From an uncultured bacterium (GTDB lineage Bacteria > Pseudomonadota > Gammaproteobacteria > Burkholderiales > Burkholderiaceae_C), in NCBI GenBank assembly GCA_903928495.1, contig CAIYQZ010000030.1, positions 1 to 64,000 of the forward strand: a stretch of 64,000 nucleotides of DNA, read 5' to 3'. The notes under the pieces are model-generated. The model did not search any database and was not told the DNA's origin. It saw nothing but the letters and a program-made list of their open reading frames with translations. A program made the position numbers and the translations under genes. Shown here in pieces: positions 17,785-24,108 of the stretch; the first letter of the stretch is position 1, and every line of letters starts with the position of its first letter.

Positions 17785-18819
17785 ATGAACCGCAACGAAT
17801 GGATCACCCAGGCTGACCGACTGCACACAGCCCATCAGCCTTTTGCTTTGGTCACTGTGCTCAGTGCGCAAGCACCCACGTCAGGCAAAGCAGGCGACAA
17901 GGCGGTTGTCACCCCAGACGGTCAGATCCACGGCTGGATCGGTGGTGGCTGTGCGCAGCCCGCTGTCATCAAAACAGTGCAACGCGCGCTCGTCGATGGC
18001 CTGCCGCGCAAAATCAGAATCTCCCCTTCGGACGAAACAGCCGAGCGGGATTTGGGCGATGTACTCGAATTTGGCATGGCATGTCACTCGGGCGGCACGC
18101 TTGAGTTGTTCATCGATCCGGTTTTGCCCGCTGCCAATTTGACAGTGGTGGGTGATTCGCCAGTCGCCCGAGCTCTGGTGGGTCTTGCCCCGCGTGTGGG
18201 GCTTCGTGTGTCGGTCGTGGCCGATGGCGCACAGCCGGTGGACTTTCCGGATGCAGACACCGTTTTGGGTACTGACGATGCGATCACGGTCAGTTCCCGT
18301 CTGACATCCCCCTTTGTGGTGGTAGCGACACAAGGACGCCGGGATGTGCAGGGCCTGAAAGCCGCGCTTGCGTTGCAGCCCGAGGGACTGTGGTTTGTTG
18401 CAAGTGCCCGCAAAGCCAGTGTGTTGTTTGAGAGCCTGGTCGCAAGCGGCGAAGACGCTGCAGCAGTGTCCCGAATCGTGGCCCCTGCTGGAGAGTTCAT
18501 CGGTGCGCAAACGCCTGAGGAAATTGCCTTGTCGGTGCTCTCCTCGGTGGTCGCAGCTCGTCGGGGGCGAAACGCTGCCATGCCAGAGATATGCAGCCCA
18601 TCGGAGTCGGCGACCACATCAGCCGCTTTGCCCGTCTCCACTGCAGCCAAACCAGTAGCTGCTGGTGGTTGCTGTGGGGGAGGCAAAACAGCAGCCATGC
18701 AGGCCGCTGCCACGGCTGATGTTTCGCAGTCGCAAATTCATGCAGCGGAGGTTGCAAGTGTGGACACGCCGGCTCTTGTGCCCGCCGCGCCCGTCAAACG
18801 CTCTTGCTGTGGAGGCTGA
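17785..18819 (+). CDS. coxF: CoxF: XdhC-family maturation protein with Cys-Cys-Gly-Gly tail
   Basis: 344-residue member of the XdhC/CoxI family, which assist loading of the finished Mo cofactor. The XdhC N-domain reads APTSGKAGDKAVVTPDGQ and GWIGGGCAQP; a Rossmann-like part follows at about 110-260. The C-terminal 80 residues are Ala-rich with two vicinal cysteine motifs: GGCCGGG at 294-300 and a terminal SCCGG at 340-344. Genetic work in Oligotropha links CoxE and CoxF to copper insertion, so a Cu(I)-binding tail is attractive but is inference. It follows coxE by 39 bases, with an AGGA site, and precedes mocA by two bases. Confidence 0.93.
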   Translation: MNRNEWITQADRLHTAHQPFALVTVLSAQAPTSGKAGDKAVVTPDGQIHGWIGGGCAQPAVIKTVQRALVDGLPRKIRISPSDETAERDLGDVLEFGMACHSGGTLELFIDPVLPAANLTVVGDSPVARALVGLAPRVGLRVSVVADGAQPVDFPDADTVLGTDDAITVSSRLTSPFVVVATQGRRDVQGLKAALALQPEGLWFVASARKASVLFESLVASGEDAAAVSRIVAPAGEFIGAQTPEEIALSVLSSVVAARRGRNAAMPEICSPSESATTSAALPVSTAAKPVAAGGCCGGGKTAAMQAAATADVSQSQIHAAEVASVDTPALVPAAPVKRSCCGG

Positions 18820-18821
18820 AC

Positions 18822-19502
18822 ATGGGTTGCATTCTTAAAGGTGGTGGTGGGCTGTACAGCCGCGTGACGGTGGGTGCTGTTTTGTTGGCTGCGGGTGCTG
18901 GCTCCCGCATGGGCCATCGTCCCAAAAGCCTGTTGGAGTTGGGTGGCGTTCCCTTGATCCGTCGTCAGTTGATCGCGCTGTCCGGCGCGGGCGTTGACGA
19001 GGTCGTGGTGGTACTTGGACACCATGCCGACCAAATCGAAGCAGCGGTCAAAGAGTTCCCGGTGACGTTGACTCGCAATGCCAACCCTGACGCAGGTCAG
19101 GTCTCCTCGCTCCGTGTGGGCTTGCAAGCACTGTCTCCCAAGCTCGACGCCGTGTTGGTTGCCTTGGCTGACCAGCCATTCATCAATTCGCAAGACACCA
19201 ATGACCTCATTGGCGCGTACAAAAAGCGCCCGTCCGGAACACAGGTTGTGCAGCCCTCCGTCAACGGTTTGCCAGGTAATCCGGTCATGTTCAGCACCGA
19301 AGTGCGTGAACACATTTTGTCGGGCGAGGCCCATGTGGGTTGCCGCCAATGGCAATCGGCGCACCCAGAGCAGGTGCATGCCTGGGTCAGTGCCAACAGC
19401 CGCTACAGAACCGATGTGGATACGCCCGAAGACATCGAGGCTTTGGCCGCCCGCACCGGGCATCAGCTTAAGTGGCCGGCACATTTGTTGGCTCTGGTTT
19501 GA
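18822..19502 (+). CDS. mocA: MobA/MocA-like molybdopterin cytidylyltransferase
   Basis: 226-residue nucleotidyltransferase. The loop LAAGAGSRMGHRPKSLLELG near residue 17 is the NTP-binding signature of the MobA/MocA family, and ALADQPFI holds the metal-binding aspartate region. CO dehydrogenase uses molybdopterin cytosine dinucleotide, so a CTP-dependent transferase encoded inside the cox operon is expected; CTP rather than GTP use is inferred from this context. The first residues MGCILKGGGGLYSRV are a short extension; an in-frame GTG at residue 16 is an alternative start. The GGAGG site lies in the coxF stop region. Confidence 0.88.
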   Translation: MGCILKGGGGLYSRVTVGAVLLAAGAGSRMGHRPKSLLELGGVPLIRRQLIALSGAGVDEVVVVLGHHADQIEAAVKEFPVTLTRNANPDAGQVSSLRVGLQALSPKLDAVLVALADQPFINSQDTNDLIGAYKKRPSGTQVVQPSVNGLPGNPVMFSTEVREHILSGEAHVGCRQWQSAHPEQVHAWVSANSRYRTDVDTPEDIEALAARTGHQLKWPAHLLALV

Positions 19503-19518
19503 ACGCTGCAAGCACGCC

Positions 19519-20223
19519 ATGTTCCAGCCAGACCCACTGCATCAGTTGTGGTGCACACCCATCGGCGTGCACCGCCTGGGGCGCGCCGATGGGGTGAACG
19601 AGGTGCTGGTGCGCGTGTTCCAGGCGATGCGGGCCACCGACAGCGCTGATTTGGCCTCCGCCAAGCCAAAAGCCTTCTATGCAAGCCGCGACGATTTGCT
19701 GCAACGCATTCGCCTGCCCGAGTGGGACCAATTGGTGCGCTTCATCGTGGACAGCGTGCGGCAAACGGTGGTAATGGCCAATCAGGGTGCCTGGCCCGAG
19801 GCCAAGCCAGGATTGCAGATCGCGCTCCGAGGTATCTGGTTTCAGATTTCAAGCCAAGGCAGTCACCACGACGTCCACACCCACGGCAATTGTTCTTGGT
19901 CAGGTGTGTATTGCATGCAAGTGGACCCTCCGGAGCAGCGCACGACCCACCCGGTGTTGGGGGCGGCGAATGGCGTCACACGCTTTTATGGGCCGCATTT
20001 CAGCCAGATGGGTGGCGCTGCGATGGATTTTGGCAATGCCTATCTGCAAAACGCCCATTGCGATATTGACCCAGTGCCTGGGCAACTGGTGGTGTTCCCG
20101 TCCTGGCTGGCACACCAGGCCATGCCTTACCACGGCGTGGCTGACCGTGTGATTGTGTCTTTTAACGTGAGTGTGCACGCGGCAGGCGGCTCCGACCAGT
20201 TGCACGGCTATGCCCATGTTTGA
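19519..20223 (+). CDS. putative 2OG-Fe(II) oxygenase-fold protein in cox operon
   Basis: 234-residue protein resembling the TIGR02466/2OG-FeII_Oxy_5 family (double-stranded beta-helix oxygenases, mostly uncharacterised). The family hallmark is seen as GSHHDVHTHGNCSWSGVYC (the HxH iron-binding region), followed by ending segments VFPSWLAHQAMPYHG and DRVIVSFNV, which supply the distal His and 2-oxoglutarate Arg positions. It starts 16 bases after mocA and its end overlaps the next gene by 8-14 bases, so it belongs to the cox operon. I know of no established role for such a protein in CO oxidation. Catalytic activity is not certain from motifs alone. Confidence 0.8.
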   Translation: MFQPDPLHQLWCTPIGVHRLGRADGVNEVLVRVFQAMRATDSADLASAKPKAFYASRDDLLQRIRLPEWDQLVRFIVDSVRQTVVMANQGAWPEAKPGLQIALRGIWFQISSQGSHHDVHTHGNCSWSGVYCMQVDPPEQRTTHPVLGAANGVTRFYGPHFSQMGGAAMDFGNAYLQNAHCDIDPVPGQLVVFPSWLAHQAMPYHGVADRVIVSFNVSVHAAGGSDQLHGYAHV

Positions 20224-21376
20224 ACCACAGCGCTCTTCCTTTGCCCGTCAGCTTGAGCCGATACAGGTGTCGGCCCATGTGCGTGAAGTCGCGCAGTGGG
20301 TGGTCATGTTGCTGGGGTGGGTGTGGCTGGGTGAGCAGGGCATGCGCATGGGGTGGACATTGGCCAGCGGAGTGCTTCCGGTTGCATTGTGGTGGGCCAC
20401 CCGCTTGCTGATGCGGGGCAACCATTGGGCTTTGCGGTCAACAACGGCAGCCATGGGGCTGCTTGGGGCGCTCAGCGCTGTCAGCGTTTTGTTGCCCGGG
20501 ATTTTGGCCTCCTTGAAGGGCCTGCCTGTTGGCCTGGCCCATGCCAGCTTGTTGGCTGTGGCGGTGCTTTGGGGCGCGTGGAGCGGTCTGGTGGAAACGA
20601 GCAGCCGAGGAATCAGTTTGCAAACAGGCACCTTGCCATGGCACCCCGTGCTGGCCGCTGCCCTGGTGTGGGTGACGTGGCGCGTGCCGGGCGGTGCTTT
20701 GCCTGCCACGGCGGCGGTGAGCCTGCTGATGACTGCGTGTGCAGTCGTTTTGTGCACACATGACCGTGCCCGTGTGGGACTGCTTCCGGTTTGTCGTGCT
20801 CCACGAGCCGGCCTCGCCGGCGTCTTGGCACCCTCGGGCATGGGGCTGATGATGGGGGGGCTTTGGTTGAGCAATGTGTGGTGCGCCGGATTGGGTTGGA
20901 CTGTGGAAACGATGGTCGCCTGGCATGTGGCGATGATGGCAGCCCTTCCCATGCTGGTCGCCATGATCGGCCGCTGGGTCAGGGCTCATCTGGCACCCCA
21001 TCCCGCTTGGTTTGACGCACGGGCTCAATCCTGCCTAAGCCTGTCAATGCTTGCACTTGGCGCATCCATGCTGCTGGGCCAGACCGCATGGCATGGCCTG
21101 CTGGCAATGTTTCTTCCTTCTGTAGCTTGGGCCCTTCATTGCATCCGCCCCCGCGCGGCCATGCACAACCCTGAACGGGCATTGCATTGGCTCAGCCGCT
21201 GTCTGGCTTTGGCTTTGGGCCCCGCTTTGCTGCTTTGGGTTGGGCTGGCAACGCCGATGCATGGCCCGGGCGCCATGCAGTCTGCCTTGGCATTGTTGGG
21301 CACTTTCGCTGCCGCGCAGGTATTGCTGCTGTGGCGCCGACAACCCGTTGCACGCCCGACGTGGTTCACAACTTGA
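20210..21376 (+). CDS. polytopic membrane protein in cox operon, Met/His-rich
   Basis: About 388 residues, not recognised as a named family. Roughly eleven or twelve hydrophobic segments alternate with short loops from residue 25 to the end, so it is an integral inner-membrane protein. Many Met, His, Trp and Cys residues lie in or near the segments (for example TMVAWHVAMMAALPML and ATPMHGPGAM), which would suit a metal or haem carrier, but this is speculation. ATG 20210 and ATG 20216 both overlap the preceding gene; neither has a decisive ribosome binding site. Operon position between mocA/oxygenase and coxI suggests a part in CO dehydrogenase biogenesis or electron output. Confidence 0.8.
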   Translation: MPMFEPQRSSFARQLEPIQVSAHVREVAQWVVMLLGWVWLGEQGMRMGWTLASGVLPVALWWATRLLMRGNHWALRSTTAAMGLLGALSAVSVLLPGILASLKGLPVGLAHASLLAVAVLWGAWSGLVETSSRGISLQTGTLPWHPVLAAALVWVTWRVPGGALPATAAVSLLMTACAVVLCTHDRARVGLLPVCRAPRAGLAGVLAPSGMGLMMGGLWLSNVWCAGLGWTVETMVAWHVAMMAALPMLVAMIGRWVRAHLAPHPAWFDARAQSCLSLSMLALGASMLLGQTAWHGLLAMFLPSVAWALHCIRPRAAMHNPERALHWLSRCLALALGPALLLWVGLATPMHGPGAMQSALALLGTFAAAQVLLLWRRQPVARPTWFTT

Positions 21377-21434
21377 TCGCGTAACGGGTTCTGAAGTGAC
21401 ACAGACGCGTTCCTTTACACGGAGACACTGATAA

Positions 21435-22436
21435 ATGAACAGCATCGATATTGACGTGATTCGCACCGCCCTCGACTGGCAAAGCCGAGGACATCGCGTG
21501 GTGATGGGCACGGTGGTTCGCACCTGGGGCTCGGCCCCGCGACCACTCGGCTCACTCATGATCATCCGGGGCGACGGACAGGTGGCAGGCTCTGTTTCCA
21601 GCGGTTGCATCGAAGACGATTTGATTCGTCGGGTCGCGGCTGGCGAATTGGCCATGCGCATGCCCGAAACCTCCACTTATGGCCAGACCGCAGATGAGGT
21701 GCGCCGTTTCGGGTTGCCTTGTGGCGGCACTGTTCAGGTGGTCCTGGAACCGTTGTCTCCTCAGTCGCAACTGCGGGAGTTGTTGGTGCATATCGAGCAG
21801 CACAAGCGGGTGGAGCGGCGTCTGGACATGGCCACGGGACTGGTCAAAATTCAGCCGGCGGGCGAAGGTGACAAGGTGCAGTTCGACGGTCGCACCCTTT
21901 GCACGGTGCATGGCCCACGCTTGCGTTTGCTCATCATCGGCGGGGGGCAACTTTCCCGCTATCTGGCCTCGATGGCGGTGATGCTGGACTACCTGGTCAC
22001 TGTTTGCGAGCCACGCACGGAATACCACGAGGGCTGGGAAACGATGGCGGGTGTGACTGTGTCCACCGAAATGCCAGACGATCTCGTGTTGAACATGCGC
22101 CTGGACCACAACAGCGCTGTAGTGGCCGTGACGCACGACCCAAAACTGGATGATTTGGCCTTGATGGAGGCACTGCGCACCCCCGCTTTTTATGTGGGGG
22201 CCTTGGGATCCCGCCACAACAACGCGCAACGTCGCAAGCGGTTGCTGGGGTTTGAAGTGACCGAAGCTGAAGCCGCCCAGTTGCGTGGACCTGTGGGCCT
22301 GAACCTCGGTGCCTTGACGCCGCCCGAAATCGCCATGAGCATCGTGGCCGAGATGACTGCGATGCGACGTGGCGTGGACCTCTCTCAAGCCCTCAGCAGG
22401 TGGGAAAGCTCCAAAACGGTGTGTGGTCTGTCTTGA
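21435..22436 (+). CDS. coxI: CoxI: XdhC/CoxI family maturation protein
   Basis: 333-residue full-length XdhC/CoxI protein. The N-domain carries VVRTWGSAPRPLGSLM and GSVSSGCIEDD; the C-terminal Rossmann domain has LRLLIIGGGQLSRYLA and the family signature FYVGALGSRHNNAQRRKRL, then GLNLGALTPPEIAMSI. Such proteins bind the Mo cofactor and help its sulfuration and insertion. It differs from coxF, which lacks the GALGSR block. It lies 58 bases after the membrane protein gene and is the last gene of the cox operon; the next gene is convergent. Confidence 0.93.
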   Translation: MNSIDIDVIRTALDWQSRGHRVVMGTVVRTWGSAPRPLGSLMIIRGDGQVAGSVSSGCIEDDLIRRVAAGELAMRMPETSTYGQTADEVRRFGLPCGGTVQVVLEPLSPQSQLRELLVHIEQHKRVERRLDMATGLVKIQPAGEGDKVQFDGRTLCTVHGPRLRLLIIGGGQLSRYLASMAVMLDYLVTVCEPRTEYHEGWETMAGVTVSTEMPDDLVLNMRLDHNSAVVAVTHDPKLDDLALMEALRTPAFYVGALGSRHNNAQRRKRLLGFEVTEAEAAQLRGPVGLNLGALTPPEIAMSIVAEMTAMRRGVDLSQALSRWESSKTVCGLS

Positions 22437-22500
22437 GCATTCAGGGCTGAACCACCGTTTGGGAGTGATGCGGACATTAGGTTCTGTGTGAATAAACTGA

Positions 22501-22560
22501 TGACAAAAAGTGCCTTCAGCGCTTTTCTGTAAAGCGATGGTAGCTATGTAATTTTGTCAT
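22501..22560. repeat. dispersed palindromic intergenic repeat, copy B
   Basis: Outer inverted repeat TGACAAAA (22501-22508) and TTTTGTCA (22552-22559); inner hairpin CGCTTT/AAAGCG around TCTGT. It shares 18 identical bases with copy A. It lies between the convergent coxI and radical SAM genes, where it could act as a bidirectional terminator. No better terminator is visible in this 153-base gap. Confidence 0.75.
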
Positions 22561-22589
22561 TTTCCCCGCCTGAGTTTGGTGTTTATGGG

Positions 22590-23489
22590 CTACAACCCGC
22601 GCTGCCACTCTGCGCGCAGGCCCGCACTTTGGGGGCGGTGCAATGCGGCATGCACCTCTGCCAGCAGCCTGTCTTTCTCGGCACCCAGCACTCCCTTCAG
22701 CACCAGCCAGTTGGATGCGTGGTCGCTGCGGAAGACAGTACGTTTCAGTTCCAGTGCCTGCAGGAACTGCGCCATTTCACTGAACAACCCCTGTTGATCC
22801 AGCGGCTCCCAGCCCGGAAAGCCTTGGCGAAATCTGGCTTCGCCTTGCGGAAAGCTCACCACCAGCGTGGCCAGGAATTCAGGTTGGGTCTCATTGGCCA
22901 GTAGGGCAGAGTGGGCGGCATGCCGTGCAGACAGCGCTTGTCCTCCCAGGCCATTGAGCAGCATCACCGAGCGCGGGATGCCTGCATCCCCCAGCTTCAA
23001 CAGTGCGTCGCGGGTGGTGTCAAACGTTTCGCCTTTGCTCACCCGTTGCAGCACCTCGTCGTCGCCCGATTCAGCCCCCACGTAGACCAGGGACAAACCC
23101 GCCTCGCGCAGCGCTTTCAACTCGGCCACCGATTTGTTGCGCACGTTGCGCGGCAAGCAGTAGCTGGAAATTCGGCGCACCTTGGGCAGGTGTCGGCGGA
23201 TGGCGTCCAGCACACTCAGCAGGCGGCGGGTGGACAGCACCATGGCGTCGCCATCACCCAAAAACACACGCTGAACATGCGGGCCAAAGCGGGTGCCGGT
23301 GGCCTCCAAGGCTGCCAGGGTCTCGGCTTCGTCGCGCAAGTGAAACCGCTTTTGTGGCTCCGTGTACATCTCGCAGTAGGTGCACCGGTTCCAGGAGCAC
23401 CCGTTGGTCACCGGCAGGATGAGCGACTGTGCTTCGCTGGGAGGGCGAAACACCGGCGCGATGTAGCGGATGGGAATCGCAGGGTGCAT
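22590..23489 (-). CDS. radical SAM protein with CX4CX2C cluster motif
   Basis: 299-residue radical SAM enzyme. The cluster motif NGCSWNRCTYCE places cysteines at 31, 36 and 39, that is CX4CX2C instead of the usual CX3CX2C. Further family features are FLGDGDAMVL, YVGAESGDDEVL (SAM-binding ridge) and SVMLLNGLGG. The layout resembles the Elp3/B12-independent radical SAM proteins often annotated only as radical SAM protein. Substrate unknown. ATG 23489 starts two bases after the VOC gene stop; an in-frame TTG at 23495 would overlap it. The two genes are probably one transcript. Confidence 0.9.
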   Translation of the reverse strand: MHPAIPIRYIAPVFRPPSEAQSLILPVTNGCSWNRCTYCEMYTEPQKRFHLRDEAETLAALEATGTRFGPHVQRVFLGDGDAMVLSTRRLLSVLDAIRRHLPKVRRISSYCLPRNVRNKSVAELKALREAGLSLVYVGAESGDDEVLQRVSKGETFDTTRDALLKLGDAGIPRSVMLLNGLGGQALSARHAAHSALLANETQPEFLATLVVSFPQGEARFRQGFPGWEPLDQQGLFSEMAQFLQALELKRTVFRSDHASNWLVLKGVLGAEKDRLLAEVHAALHRPQSAGLRAEWQRGL

Positions 23490-23491
23490 GC

Positions 23492-23881
23492 TCAAGGCTT
23501 GGGGGTCGGCGGGCGGTGCAGGGCGCAGATTTTGTTGCCGTCCGGGTCACGCAAATACGCCAGGTACAGCTTGCCTGCAGCGCCATCGCGCCAGCCGGGT
23601 GGGTCTTCACAGGTGATGCCGCCGTTGGCCACACCCGCTGCGTGGAAGGCATCGGCCTGCTCGGGGGACGCCATCACAAATCCCACCGTGCTGCCATTGC
23701 CGTGGCAGGCGGGCTCGCCGTTGATGGGTGTGGTGATGGCAAAGGTGCCCGTGGGGCTGCGGTAAAAGTAGCGGCTTTTGTTCGCCACGCCCGGGCCATA
23801 GCCCAGTGTGCCGAGCACGGCGTCGTAAAAGCGCTTGGAAGCCTCTAGGTCGTTGACCCCGAACATGACGTGGCTGAACAT
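23492..23881 (-). CDS. VOC family (glyoxalase/bleomycin resistance-like) protein
   Basis: 129-residue vicinal-oxygen-chelate protein. The pattern is typical of single-domain members: MFSHVMFGVNDLEASKRFYD at the start, a central YFYRSPTGTFAITTPI strand pair and a C-terminal AYLRDPDGNKICALH. Metal ligands would be His4, and the Asp/Glu positions of the repeats. Members range from dioxygenases to resistance proteins, so the substrate is open. It is first in a two-gene unit with the radical SAM gene and divergent from the sulfur-transfer fusion gene. Confidence 0.9.
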   Translation of the reverse strand: MFSHVMFGVNDLEASKRFYDAVLGTLGYGPGVANKSRYFYRSPTGTFAITTPINGEPACHGNGSTVGFVMASPEQADAFHAAGVANGGITCEDPPGWRDGAAGKLYLAYLRDPDGNKICALHRPPTPKP

Positions 23882-24010
23882 GGCTGTCTCCTGTCTGGCA
23901 CCTGGGCTTGTACCCTCAGCGCGGTTGAAAAAATGTGTGAGTGCGCAGGGTACCAGCCGTTCCGCAACCAGAGCCGGTTGGGTGACATTGCCCTGTCACC
24001 TCCGTTTTGT

Positions 24011-24024
24011 TTGATGCAGGTCAT
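24011..24024. promoter_or_regulatory. imperfect FNR/Anr-like box before the sulfur-transfer fusion gene
   Basis: TTGAT-gcag-GTCAT matches TTGATnnnnATCAA in the left half fully and three of five in the right half. Its centre is about 91 bases before the gene start. It gains weight from the perfect box before the following cytochrome/rhodanese operon, but alone it is weak. Confidence 0.3.
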
Positions 24025-24108
24025 CTGACCTTTTCATGCCAGTACAGCCCGGTGCATAGAGACGCAGAATCTAGACATTGGCAATCACAACCCCCAGGGG
24101 TAAACACC

